Positions 21,701 to 29,835 of a stretch of DNA of 64,000 nt are shown here, piece after piece. This stretch comes from Kalmanozyma brasiliensis GHG001 (Eukaryota > Basidiomycota > Ustilaginomycetes > Ustilaginales), in contig NW_015961953.1 in NCBI RefSeq assembly GCF_000497045.1, positions 434,001 through 498,000 on the forward strand, read 5' to 3'. The notes beneath the pieces were generated by a model. That model saw only the letters and a program-made list of their open reading frames with translations. It ran no database searches and had not been told where the DNA came from. A program made the position numbers and the translations under genes. Numbering within the stretch: the first letter of the stretch is position 1; each line of letters begins with the position of its first letter.

Positions 21701-21844
21701 TGCGTGGCTCATTTTGTCGCTTCGCTCGGGACCCGTTTGGGTCAGCTCGAGGCGGAGAGCGAGGAGGAAGGGCGGAAGTTGGAGCTGCTGCGAGTTGCCC
21801 TGCAGAGCGTCAAGGATGCATCTCTGGCTTCGAAAGATAGTTGA
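15782..21844 (+). CDS. Very large Ser/Thr protein kinase with extended flanks
   Basis: A 2020-residue protein with a central Ser/Thr kinase domain at about 440-715. The glycine loop is GRGKFSSVF (451-459), the ATP-binding Lys477 is in FAIKH, the catalytic loop is HRDIKPEN (H579-N586), DFG is at 600-602, and the activation end is CGSPAFHCPE. All key residues are present, so it should be active, with a CAMK-like look. The first 430 residues are disordered and rich in Ser, Ala, Pro and Gln. After the kinase come conserved-looking patches (SYIKYCLRCAGILYHCW; HVFECVLEIV; CLTFYLVLRFPRRP), a long Ser/Arg-rich segment, and from about 1410 to the end a mostly helical, Leu/Ala-rich region suggesting an ARM/HEAT-type fold. 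I do not recognise a named orthologue; Nim1/Hsl1-type kinases are also long but carry the kinase nearer the N-terminus. A single frame with no intron. Confidence 0.85.
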   Translation: MDSLRQQPDPPGNAGLDVEASPPPAFSSRSSLPPSPSSSRPTTPLLVADYFSSQPGPSQQPQTQTEAQASSIPTITTTSHTTPPASSAASSSFTPAIFPSVVTSEHPDIGSAVNLAGPSSSAAEQPRRTRPVSTASFSRQSRSSSPAPAPPLRTISQGPYSATTVNAIGSAVSTLTSTERSQVTDSLKAHRRSSSLATLKTFASATNNSLPVSRDPAAATSSQQMPAPTAPPHRRAQTYRFSRTQSAAPPQQGRSAEASSSADLGLPPTPRKSSDAPYRGSSEEYEKEQQRLKAAAAAKLAEEAAWEKTRGAGSAVLDLLKLPELGDEDEQDSRSGSSGEQLRPSSRSITPGSGSNSGTSGISASGSANGTSHGKGSSNDSSSNSSQTDLSQSSKSKRKVGKLSKTWEAARVLPSLDDVQARHHDVLTISSADKLLSRGISEYTLLPKILGRGKFSSVFLASKPHGPTGESQLFAIKHTPLFPHHPLIATRLLREPTLLAELPPHPNLVNVYETIRTPGHFYLVEEYLNGYVTLEALLPMRSEQSPPHLPILPTGVANCVLDQLLSAVHAIHHPLQICHRDIKPENILVHPDTLQLKLLDFGLATHFSRSEAKLSTCCGSPAFHCPEIVTALRNPVGTVHYWGPEVDAWTCGITMLRLLTGIRYPIGASHTSVRSMSIRAQRAVATIHDPELRDRIGKLLEVNGERRMRNFEDMVQALESSTEQPQPRGVKDFKSTTFIPVEPQHKMNLPLVIGPAAEAALTSPLLPSGATPNASKMSTPMNSRPASPNFANADVTEAHLSPAPTLLLSNPSHQPAQRVLSYIKYCLRCAGILYHCWPDTGSSTSLPSTPGPFEAAFQDYNNAVTNGSSTSSETTPLSAHPDNQAPASVSPSTPFPIQAARSERDPYSHIHVFECVLEIVNPPQHADDQEPQSLMQSIFSALSFGSRPANRRSLSTPPKTENARAAGLPRPPGTPADAPVSGSGSASGKPGDVKCLTFYLVLRFPRRPAGQVSFVASRPSYSRSSSVASFSHRTRSRASSAVGADRDAGGLSTDTIVESRTRPNKLQSSQSYADLATGIHPLRKAMIDSNHTTPRASRTSSPAVSHGDLRKRERSRTVHHEQDQHRRKAHDIDQDKLGLTIETSPELLRIAEKQASAGNSPGLSPRSAPNSRSTSRARSRKSSRTRAASASHRAGGSNKIFVHVTDTRALDAVRRALSIGGTTTDYNPDVELENDDLGATWSSPDLRTRDAAFAEEFDQAIRGGLVDHKHRRPTSSRRRTQSQRLASGLAAAVAENASVGAGDEPGQNSRPTWADVPSGAMKPRSTISHGSDDQEQYTRGRSLGPASNLNAAPTGIPFAAAGPRLRASSNLAFAVVQEESSPSNTERSASLSKTMLDLRDKPDPEGNAASSVKDVASTTSSGDFDLVKQVSALDALTGGLLTGNPLPSHDELLSAVSGVADFLLHLQTQDVARFAQELDSASFDLFKALSPVTGLVDRSSGAPVQVSTLARQVLDLLGETASSREVYMAIDMRCGEMLVAEPRCVDPTDGEQLWGSAAEAIYMMRLLNTVLPRIRTKKPQGFSQVFARLPQCLMLGFASIAAHAKGASEVLVEEAVKTCCSTALICVDWEAHCTGSTERESVRRTSREALGRFLQGITVCLPYLAGSNSSLSEEFFFTQNPRYALSKREPSAVRRNESLFAEISKTLASLEVDLGTIWSHALAGMSRDPEDEETRETLTALGVAGFVLHVHLLYSGYARDRPSDWKGVRAQTQLELALPVALLAVSEQTKAAASPDLAEGKEDALADTSLLWMQWCWQGLQQETRMLPTELAVSLAQTLATQSVISPSPGARLVRFKLLSELLVDRCEPKAGLTVIEQLITGSPFAQLRAGAVSILRTWLAKWLSNSASGEAVSVQMLVDLLKDVLKPPASDAAAELAEESGRWTELLSLVYWLETQHQSSTRVGEVYAELRECVAHFVASLGTRLGQLEAESEEEGRKLELLRVALQSVKDASLASKDS

Positions 21845-22486
21845 TTCTCCGCTCATATAAGTCATCATAATGCCGGTTTGTAATAGTTACGGACGGTCAA
21901 GTTCATCTTGATTCGGGAGTGGGCCATGCCGATTGGACCCTGTACCCAATATACAGAGGCTTGCTGATTTGCCTAGCTTCTTGATGTCATTGAAAGGCGC
22001 CATCGGGGCAGCTCGCTCTCTTTGCGAGGCCGAGAATATAGCGTTTCTCGCCACAGCAGACCGGCAGTATGTCATTTAGGTTATTTCTATGACACATGCG
22101 CCAAGAGCACTCAACGACACGACGATGAGGAGTGCCGATCGTGGCCCGGTCGTTTGGTTAGCAATCAATGCCGGCAAGTGAAGCAGTCCGACGCAAGGAG
22201 TAGCGTTCTGATGCAGTTTCGATCTTGCCGACCTGCAGGACGAGCTCTCCACGTTTTTGTTTCCGAGTAGGGGGCATGAATGAAAGCGAACTGCGCGCTT
22301 GAGCCTCGGGTTTTGCCGGTCACTGCGGGAACGATGCCAGTCTCAGCTTGGCTCGGAGTCTATGCAGCTCGATGGATTCTTCTCTTTCGGCAAGACATTA
22401 GACGCTTCTGCGTATCCACGGTTCGGCAGAGCAGAGCGGTTGGATATGCACATTAAATCCCCGCAAAGGTAAACTCGTGCAGCTCG

Positions 22487-22500
22487 CATAAATATGCATG
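22487..22500 (+). promoter_or_regulatory. TATA-like element before a 43-codon ORF
   Basis: CATAAATATGCATG, about 50 bases before the small ORF at 22550. It is the kind of spacing seen before other genes in this window. Confidence 0.3.
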
Positions 22501-22549
22501 CCGGCGGCATCATAATTTGGACGCATCGCAGAACTCACAGACTGGATGC

Positions 22550-22681
22550 ATGTCGGGTGAGCGATTCGACGCATACATTGCGCGTCTGCACCTGAACTAC
22601 ATGCGGCCAGCGATCCTGGCTGCGGCTTGCCTTCTCATCTTGGGCGGGGCGGTGCTCGGTGAGGCAATCATTGCAGCTTGA
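22550..22681 (+). CDS. Possible 43-residue single-pass membrane micro-protein
   Basis: An ATG at 22550 opens a 43-codon frame ending TGA at 22679-22681. The peptide starts MSGERFDAYIARLHLNYMRP and then has a clean hydrophobic stretch rich in Ala, Leu, Ile and Gly to its end, which would make one membrane-spanning helix. A TATA-like box is ~55 bases upstream. A competing ATG four bases earlier (22546) reads only four codons before a stop. It could also be the first exon of a spliced gene, since GTGAGG near the end resembles a donor site. No family is recognised; a random ORF of this size is quite possible. Confidence 0.25.
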   Translation: MSGERFDAYIARLHLNYMRPAILAAACLLILGGAVLGEAIIAA

Positions 22682-23212
22682 TCGAGGTCTCTATCAGTCC
22701 ATGCTCGATATCATTCTCTGACAATCTGCGCCATGTTGAGCAACAAGCAGACTTGCTGCGAGACGTTGCTGCGCCATGGGACGACTCAGCTCATACATCA
22801 ACTACTCGAGACCTGCACGCGCAAGCGAGCACAAGCCTGGCTTCTACGCTAGACTGCAGCGGATCGCTTAGCAACGTGGCGAATCACGACCGGAGCCAGG
22901 TTTCCCGAATCCGAACCAGTCAAATTTCAACATGCCTCGCAGATCCATTGTTCTGCATCACCAACACCGAGCCGTGCCGCTGCAGGCTCGTTCAGAACAA
23001 TGACCGAATCCGCTTTGCGTGGTGCGTCCCTTCAACACAGTTCCAAACCTCCGATCGGCAAGCGAGCCGCATTGCGTTAGGCGCCTCGAGTGTGTATGGT
23101 CTCTCAACGTGCGCGTGTGCCATGTGTCGCAGAGAAGGTTGGGCGCCAAGGAGGCTCTGATAGCTGTTGCTGCCTTCGTTCTTGTGAAGCGGTGATAGGC
23201 TCGACGAATCGA

Positions 23213-23220
23213 TATATAAG
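23213..23220 (+). promoter_or_regulatory. TATA box
   Basis: TATATAAG, 227 bases before the ATG at 23447, followed by a CT-rich leader. Confidence 0.5.
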
Positions 23221-23446
23221 AAGCTGTCTGGATCTCTCGCGCCTTTGTGGGGTCATCTCCCTCCCTCGACCCCGCCTTTCAGTCGCTCCACACTATACTT
23301 CTTCTCCTAACGCCATCGTCCATACCCACGCGGCGGCCACTCATCGCCACGTCTCGACGCCCATCATCTCTCACCTTGCATTTGCATCGCAATCACCTGC
23401 ACCAGCCTGACTTGCATCACACGCACCCTCTCTCACGCAGCTCTCA

Positions 23447-23926
23447 ATGAGACCGCAATCACATCGCGCGGCGCCCGTCGCTCTCACCACCGTCTTCATC
23501 TTCACGGCCTCCGCCCTGGCAGCGTCGCCGCAGCGACCATCGATCGGCCGTCTAGCGAGGCTAAAGATGGAAGACCAGCCCGCGCCGCCATCCACCTCCG
23601 ACTCGGACGAGATGAGCGATCTAGACCCGGACGTGGAGGTTTACGTCCGGCCACAGCCCGTCGCCCTCACATCGTCTCAAAAGAAGGACCTCGCCTTCGC
23701 ATCGTTGGTGGCCGAGTACGGTCAGGATCCGCAGATTTCGCGACGCATGCGCACCGACGACCTGCGCGCCGTCGGCTACGTGCTGCTCATCGCAATACTT
23801 GCGTTGATGCTGTGTAGGAAGGCGATACGAAGGCAATGGAGGACGGTCCTGGAACAGAGGGCCCAGTTGAAGGGCGTGGATCTCGAGATCAGTGCGAGCG
23901 CGCCCGTCATGCGGATGAAGGAGTGA
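23447..23926 (+). CDS. Small predicted single-pass membrane protein, unknown
   Basis: A 159-residue protein. The first ~26 residues (basic start, then a hydrophobic VALTTVFIFTASALA) look like a signal peptide with a cleavage-type ALAA. An acidic, Ser/Pro-rich segment (about 45-75) follows. A single strongly hydrophobic helix near residues 108-128 (VGYVLLIAILALMLC) is followed by basic KAIRRQWR, giving a type I topology with a short cytosolic tail. No family is recognised. A TATA box lies ~230 bases upstream with a CT-rich leader between, and the gene stands alone between two gaps. It may be lineage-specific; a real gene is likely but unproven. Confidence 0.55.
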   Translation: MRPQSHRAAPVALTTVFIFTASALAASPQRPSIGRLARLKMEDQPAPPSTSDSDEMSDLDPDVEVYVRPQPVALTSSQKKDLAFASLVAEYGQDPQISRRMRTDDLRAVGYVLLIAILALMLCRKAIRRQWRTVLEQRAQLKGVDLEISASAPVMRMKE

Positions 23927-24642
23927 ACGATTTGCTTTGCGTCAAGTCTTGGTCTGTAAAATCAGTCATAGCAAATATTATACCATCATTTTTCTCATCA
24001 TCACTGTGAGTGTGGCGTCCCGGTCGTGTCAGGCTACTGCGTAATCACCCTCGGTCTGAGCCGAATCCAACCTACTACCCGAGGACGTTCGGTCAACATC
24101 AGCGCGTTCAAAGGACCTACATGGCCTGGCTCAACACTTCATCTGCAGTCAAGCCGCTCATCCCTGCGCCTTCATTAACAGTGTCATCGGCGTAGTCATC
24201 CCATTTCAGAAATCTTTCGTTGCGCATCCCGTATCTATGAAGGTGGGACTTGCGATGCTTCTGCTGCAACAAAAGACCACATCATCTACAGCGTCCCGCG
24301 CCTGTGAAGGCAGCTTCGGTCGACAGTCGGGCCACTCCTTTCAACCCACTGGAGCCCCCCACACAACCGACGACGTCGGGCAGTTTTGATAACGATCACA
24401 ATCAACGGTATCTGCAACTCGCGCCGAGGCTACAGGTATCCGAGCTGTTCATTTGGTGGTGATCTGCAGGGGTAGATGCGACGCGTTGTCGACGACAGTG
24501 ATGCACCGAGGTGGGTAGACAGATCCCCTTGTCATCGACGAATTCCTCGTCTTCTGCTCGGGCATATAAGCACCGACATGCCTCTCGCTTCTCATGCCTT
24601 GCAACTACGCACAAGCATCCTCTTCGCATCGCTGCCACAAAC
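23927..24642. promoter_or_regulatory. Promoter region of the CE1 esterase
   Basis: About 715 bases without a gene. A TATA box (CATATAAG, 24563-24570) lies ~75 bases before the ATG at 24643. This is the main reason for rejecting the longer reading frame that begins at 24511, upstream of the TATA element. Confidence 0.55.
24563..24570 (+). promoter_or_regulatory. TATA box of the CE1 esterase gene
   Basis: CATATAAG, about 75 bases before the ATG at 24643. It decides the start of that gene. Confidence 0.55.
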
Positions 24643-25839
24643 ATGCATACCCCCATCTCAAAGCTGCTCACGGCGTGCTTGCTCGCCGCAAGATATTCGA
24701 TGGCTCAGGGTCCACCCGGCATGCCACCCTGGGCGAACAACGGTGGTCATCCTCAAGTGGACCCTCTAGCCGGCAGTCCATGGAGCCCGCAGCCTGGCGC
24801 AGTCGGTATCCCTGGCTACAGGCCGGGTGCTGGTGGCCCACCCGGCGGCTGGCAGGCGGCGCCTCTTGGCATGCCTCCTGGTGGTGCTCCTCCTGGTATG
24901 CCTGGTGCTCCACCGAACGGTGCCCCCCCTGGCATGTCCGGCCCACCTCCTGGTGCCGCCTATGGTATTGCTTCGGCGGGCCCAGAGCCTAGCTCCGTCA
25001 AGGCTGGCGGCGAAAGCGAGCTTCAGCTCGAGCAAGGCTTTCCCGGCCGACCTACCAAGTGTGCCATGTACACCTACGTGCCCAAGACGTACAAGAACGG
25101 AAACCCGCTCGTCGTCGCGCTGCACCACTGTGGCGGAACCGGTACCGGCTACTTCCGCGAGAACGCCGACTGGGCCGCCGCTGCGGACCGCAAGGGCTTC
25201 ATGATGATCTTTGCCAGCTCTCCCGGCGGTACGGGCGGCTGCTGGGACGTCTCCAGCCAGAGCTCGCTCAAGCATGACGGCGGCGGCGACTCACAGACCA
25301 TCGCGAACATGGTGAGCTATGCGCAGAAGAAGTATGGCGCAGGGAAGCAGGTGTATGTGGTGGGTCACTCGTCGGGTGCGATGCTGACGCAGGTGATGGG
25401 CGCGACCTACCCGGATGTCTTTTTGGCCGGCGCAGCATATTCAGGTGTCCCAGCGGGCTGTTTCAGGACGGACAAACCTCAAGGCGCCGATTGGAACAGC
25501 ACCTGTACGGGTGGCACGCTGAACGAACCGCCAGCCTACTGGGCCCAACAGGCCAAGGACATGTATCCTGGCTACAAGGGTTCTCGCCCTCGGATGATGC
25601 TCGTCCACGGCAACCGCGACCAGGTGATCAACTTCAACGATCACCGTGAAGCAACCAAGCAGTGGTGCACCCTGCACAACCTCGATCCGGAGAGTCCGAC
25701 CAAGAAGTATGCGCTTCCCTCGCAGCCCAACTACGAGGTGTCGGTGTACGGCTCTTCGGTCATGGCCATCACTGCGGACGGCGTGACGCACGACAATCCG
25801 GCCAAGGTCGACGAGACATGCCAGTTCTGGGGTCTCTAG
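24643..25839 (+). CDS. Secreted CE1-type esterase (acetylxylan/feruloyl esterase-like)
   Basis: A 398-residue secreted alpha/beta hydrolase of the PHB-depolymerase/CE1 family, expected to remove acetyl or feruloyl groups from plant xylan. The first ~22 residues (MHTPISKLLTACLLAARYSMAQG) form a signal peptide. Residues ~23-115 are Pro/Gly/Met-rich with repeated PPG, APPGM units. The catalytic domain then follows family order: YTYVPKTY, VVALHHCGG, SSPGGTGGCWDV, GGGDSQTIANMV, the nucleophile elbow GHSSG (241-245, Ser243), AGCF, SRPRMMLVHGNRD (Asp326) and GVTHD (His383). The Ser-Asp-His triad and paired cysteines are intact. Fungal relatives often carry a cellulose-binding domain and linker; here only the Pro/Gly-rich segment is present. 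The start at 24643 is set by the TATA box and the signal peptide. Confidence 0.9.
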   Translation: MHTPISKLLTACLLAARYSMAQGPPGMPPWANNGGHPQVDPLAGSPWSPQPGAVGIPGYRPGAGGPPGGWQAAPLGMPPGGAPPGMPGAPPNGAPPGMSGPPPGAAYGIASAGPEPSSVKAGGESELQLEQGFPGRPTKCAMYTYVPKTYKNGNPLVVALHHCGGTGTGYFRENADWAAAADRKGFMMIFASSPGGTGGCWDVSSQSSLKHDGGGDSQTIANMVSYAQKKYGAGKQVYVVGHSSGAMLTQVMGATYPDVFLAGAAYSGVPAGCFRTDKPQGADWNSTCTGGTLNEPPAYWAQQAKDMYPGYKGSRPRMMLVHGNRDQVINFNDHREATKQWCTLHNLDPESPTKKYALPSQPNYEVSVYGSSVMAITADGVTHDNPAKVDETCQFWGL

Positions 25840-27317
25840 ATATTCGCAGGCGTGTCGCTTACGCGTGAAAGCGGCATCCCAAAGCTTAGTCGCCGCCAAG
25901 CCTTCTATGTTTTGGCTCCTCGAATCTCCCGACCGCTTCATACAATGGGCTGAAGCTGCAGACACAATGCTCGATTTGTGTTCTGCTGACGTCTCGGCAT
26001 GCAATAGTATGGCTCAATCATCTCAATCATCTGAAGTATAGTCCTTTCGATAATCTGCGTTGGCCTGAAGTACATACGGCAGGGCATGATAGCGTTGCGT
26101 GTCACGTTCTCACGCTCGAGCCTCTTCGCAGACAATTATGAGCCGCAAGGCACCGGTGTTGCAGTCGACGAGTTCGAACACTATCTGCAAGAAGCACATA
26201 CTGTACGTGCGCGCTTCCTCGTGAGAACATTCAGGGGCTGTTGCAGTGCATTCGGAGGATGCGTGACCTTCAAACAGATTTCACCAGAAGTCAAAGTCAC
26301 AATTCCGTCCCTGCATGACGCTGCAAGCCTGCCACAACTTGCACGCTCAGGCCTCGTGGGAACAATGGGCGCGCTCGGCCAATGAGGGCGTCAACGATGC
26401 GGAGTCGGGTCACGCTCGACCGCAAACGCCGGATCGGCTAGCAGTGCTGTCACTCACACGTCAGGACCATGCTATTCATAAGTAGGCTTCTCACAGGATG
26501 GATATTCTCTTCTGTGCCACCCTCGATCATCTCAGCTACAGTGATTTCTCTTGTTGACGTGGTACAAGGCTATCATTCGGCATAGGTGTATTGTACAACA
26601 GAGATGCGAGGAGCACAAGGTCGATCCGAGACCTAAGAGCGGGAATCGGAATGCAGACAATAACGAAGATACCGTTCCGGCTGGGAGGTGCGTACTGTAC
26701 ATGATCAAGGCACGCCCCGAAGAGCGCGCAGAGGCGAACAATGCGAAATGTGGAGCAAGCGCTGAGAAGATCAACTTGCGCCGTCAAGACGGTCATTGTG
26801 CTCTTGCGCTTCCGGTCCCGCGGAATTCAGCTGAGGACTGTCACCCGCCACGGACTGGTCGACAAAGCTTGTACTGAGTCAATCATTCAGGAGCGCCGTA
26901 CGGCCTCTGTGATTGGAGTCGTGATAGCCAGCGACGAACGACAATGGGCTCCGGCGGAATGCGTGTCTCGGCAGTAGCGTGATTCGATCCCCTCCAGACG
27001 CCCGCTGATCCTAATCGCATCTTCTCGATCAGCGACACAATGCAAGTCGTTGTCTGGCATGTGCCTTACCTGAACGCGGCTTGGCTGAGTTTGACGTGTG
27101 AGTCTACCTGCGTGCACACCTTAGAACACACATCTTCCATCTAGTCTTTGCGGGCGGTCGAAAGGTATAAAACCAAAGGCGGATTTCACTTTGACCGTGT
27201 CATCTCTCATCGCCACACAAATCTTGCGCCCCCCTCCGTCACTACGACCCTTTGCTGTCCATACAAGCTTCTCGCCAGTACTCTCTTTGCTGCTTTAGTC
27301 TGGTCCAATTTGTCGAG
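25840..27317. other. 1.5-kb intergenic region
   Basis: No credible gene. Small frames are scattered on both strands without domain features. A TATA box (TATAAAA at 27166-27172, in the context GAAAGGTATAAAA) lies ~150 bases before the membrane-protein gene at 27318. Confidence 0.45.
27161..27172 (+). promoter_or_regulatory. TATA box of membrane protein member 1
   Basis: AAAGGTATAAAA, ~146 bases before the ATG at 27318. The AAAGGTATA context recurs before both secreted-protein genes. Confidence 0.5.
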
Positions 27318-28541
27318 ATGGATCAGACCATGGCGCCATCAGCTCACGGCCTCGCCGCGATCCCCACTCCCGAAATCGTCTTCGAAGTGTTGCCTCCCGC
27401 GGACGGAAAAGCGCTTCTAATTCTGCTATTTCTATTCAACATAGCCATCGGAGCGCTCATCTTGCAGTTCATCACGCACGTGCAGTACGACATCGAATTG
27501 CTCTGCAAGCCCGGCTGGATGCAATTTGGTAAGCTCTGCTCGCGAGCAACTTACTTTGGTTGCCGCATCTTTTCAATCATTGCCGTAGTCTTGTATATTG
27601 TCCTCTTCTCTCTCAAGAACCTCGACTGCTCCAGCATTACGAACGCGACAAACGCTTTCTTCCTGCTCGCCCTCAACGCATCTGTACTGATATTTCTGCA
27701 AAGGACTATGGCGCTGTACGCGTGGAACCGCTTCGTCGTGGTCCCGCTCACGCTGTGGTTCCTTGCCGTGCTCAGTCTCTCGCTCTTCATCATTCCGATC
27801 AACTCAGTCGGCTTCAAGATCCCTGGCACAAGCTTCTGCGGCTACGAGGCGAAGCCGAATAAGCCTTACGCCCGCGCCGTCGTTATCGCTTACAGAAGTG
27901 TCAGTCTGGGTCTGGATCTCTCCCTGCTTCTGCTGAGCCTGCATCGTCTGCTAGAAGGAGGTCTGCTGTCGCTCTTCCGTACCACGCAGCGGCCACGAAC
28001 AGGGCTGCGGGGACAGGGTATCGCAAGCGTGCTGATCCGCCAGGGATTCCACTACTTCATACTGCAGGTCCTCAACGAAATACTGATTCTATCTGCATGG
28101 CTTAGCTCCTCAGCCGCCTATTCGGGGATTGGCGCGCCGTTTGCTTTGGCTGTCACTCCCATCGCAGCGGCACATGCATTCAGAGACGCTGGCAGGAAGG
28201 CCTCGGCGGCGGCGTCCGGAAAGCAAACGAACCATGCCAACGAGATCATGGATCCGATGCCGATGCCGTCTGGCGATCGTATCGGCGCCCGCACAACAGC
28301 TCATGCCAGCGCTATCATAACGCCACACCCTGGCAGAACCAACCGTATCATGTGGGGCAGCAAGCTCGACCCCTTCAGCCGCTCGCAGCACGATCCCTTT
28401 AATCTCGAGCATCACAACATGGTAGTAACCCAAGTCACTCGAGTCGATCATGACGATGCTGGATGGAGCCCTAGTGCCGCTCGTACTTCGTCAGAGATCG
28501 ATTCGGACGAGCGAGGACAGAACAAGCCACAGCCTCAATGA
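27318..28541 (+). CDS. Polytopic membrane protein, family member 1
   Basis: A 407-residue protein with six or seven predicted membrane helices, one of three paralogues in this window. Shared signatures: PEIVFEVLPPADGK before helix 1, YDIELLCKPGW after it, LQRTMALYAWNR after helix 3, LHRLLEGGLLS after helix 5, GQGIASVLIRQG before helix 6, and PIAAAHAFRD after the last helix, then a hydrophilic Ser/His-rich tail with RTNRIMWGSK (also in member 3). The layout and the RxxALY-type motif after helix 3 recall the basidiomycete 7-TM DUF6533-type proteins; that link is inference. The function is unknown. The start at 27318 matches the paralogues' N-termini. An additional Ser-rich reading continues in another frame past the stop (to about 28700), so the true C-terminus may differ. 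Confidence 0.75.
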   Translation: MDQTMAPSAHGLAAIPTPEIVFEVLPPADGKALLILLFLFNIAIGALILQFITHVQYDIELLCKPGWMQFGKLCSRATYFGCRIFSIIAVVLYIVLFSLKNLDCSSITNATNAFFLLALNASVLIFLQRTMALYAWNRFVVVPLTLWFLAVLSLSLFIIPINSVGFKIPGTSFCGYEAKPNKPYARAVVIAYRSVSLGLDLSLLLLSLHRLLEGGLLSLFRTTQRPRTGLRGQGIASVLIRQGFHYFILQVLNEILILSAWLSSSAAYSGIGAPFALAVTPIAAAHAFRDAGRKASAAASGKQTNHANEIMDPMPMPSGDRIGARTTAHASAIITPHPGRTNRIMWGSKLDPFSRSQHDPFNLEHHNMVVTQVTRVDHDDAGWSPSAARTSSEIDSDERGQNKPQPQ

Positions 28542-29835
28542 AACGAGCTGGAAACGACGACGACCATCGTACGCCTCGAACGAGTCCATACATGCTCAGC
28601 CTGACGTGCGCCACCCTTCTATCTACTCGGATGAAACTGTGTCTGTTTCCGAGCCCGCTAAGGAAGTACCGCTCTCGTCATCCAACTCGCTGAGCTTCAA
28701 AGTCTTGCGCATTACACTTTCATTCCTTTCAATCAATGTTTGCCCCCTGTTCATGACTGTAGAGAGCTGAGGTCGTGTGCGAGAGAGTCTGTTGAGCCGT
28801 TCAAGGTTCCTTCGGATCTGAGATCTCAAGTCTCAAGCTTTGCTTTTAAGGAACATCTGTACATACTACTCACGCTTGTGCCTGCTTCATTGTGTTCAGG
28901 ATCAAGCCGCCACGTAACGAGTCGGTCGCTGATCGAGCTTGCACATATGCAAGTGGGCCCGAGCTCGAGCGCATCGCTGAGCATTGATGGTAAACGAGCT
29001 GGTAAGGTACTGAAAGGAACAGCGCAAGCCGCAAGCCAGCCTGAAGCGTCGCTACACTGGTTGCGGATGAATAACAGTATCGTCGTGACTCTTCGTAGGG
29101 GTCTTGACCTTGACGGATGCGGTTCGGTAACGGAAGACCATCGGATCGCCTGTCACGAGCTCATCACGGAAGACTACTGTATGGCGAATTCGTCGGAAAC
29201 GCGACAAACAATAGGCCAGGCACGCAGCCGCGTGGAGAAATTTCGTGGCGACGCACATGGCGCTCCATTGTTTAGTAAGGTCCCATTGTTCGACGATCCG
29301 CTCGCACTGAAGATCTCGGGCCTGTCACGCCGCTTGTCACTGTAACGACACCTCATGATTGGTCGACTACGAGACGGCGAAAACCTTGCTACTCCTCTCC
29401 GAAAAGATTGCGGCCATTTTGCTGTGTCGTCCGGAATCCATAAGCCTTCACTAAAGGACCGTCAGTCGAGTGCCCGCATTGTTGATGAGGACTTTGACAT
29501 GATGAGGATCCTGACAGCCTTTAACGCGGCAGAAGAAGCTCGCGCTCATCTGCATGGTGGGTTCTGAGATTTGGCGCCTCATTCATGCGTGTAGGTCGCA
29601 GTCTCGTCCGCAATTCTGGGGCGACCCGTGCATCGTATCCTCAGCAAGCGCCGGCAAAGTGTTCCCAGGTACGAGTGCAGCTGGATGCAAAGCTCCATCA
29701 GCGCTTTGCGAGCTTCCAAAAGAGATAAAAGGGCATCTCGACGTCCACCATGACACTGCACTCCCTTCATCTACAATGCTTCGTAGATCCCTCCAGGAAG
29801 CATATCACTGCACACGTCGCTGAATATCGGCCAAG
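28542..29835. other. 1.3-kb spacer between tandem membrane-protein genes
   Basis: A GATAAAAG element at 29724-29731 lies ~105 bases before member 2. The frame at 28450-28770 holds a Ser/Pro/Glu-rich stretch that may be a displaced tail of member 1. The frame at 28740-29345 (201 codons) starts with TTG-type context and has no domain, so I do not call it a gene. Confidence 0.4.

Larger units (their letters stand above)
21845..23446. other. Intergenic region between kinase and small membrane protein
   Basis: Apart from the possible micro-ORF at 22550-22681 there is nothing I would call a gene. The 160-codon frame at 22678-23160 lacks domain features and starts immediately at the end of the micro-ORF. 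A clear TATA box (TATATAAG, 23213-23220) precedes the gene at 23447, followed by a CT-rich leader with many CACA/CTC repeats. Confidence 0.45.

Noticed and set aside
22678..23160. 160-codon ORF after the micro-ORF
   Set aside because: Random-looking composition with many Ser/Arg/Cys; no domain and no own promoter.
24511..24642. 44-codon N-terminal extension of the CE1 esterase
   Set aside because: It contains the TATA box, and the signal peptide begins exactly at 24643.
26960..27010. TGATTCGATCCC, tRNA B-box-like
   Set aside because: Flanking sequence does not fold into a cloverleaf and no A-box is found at the right distance.
28740..29345. 201-codon ORF between the tandem membrane-protein genes
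   Set aside because: No domain, mixed composition, no promoter signal, no paralogue in the window.
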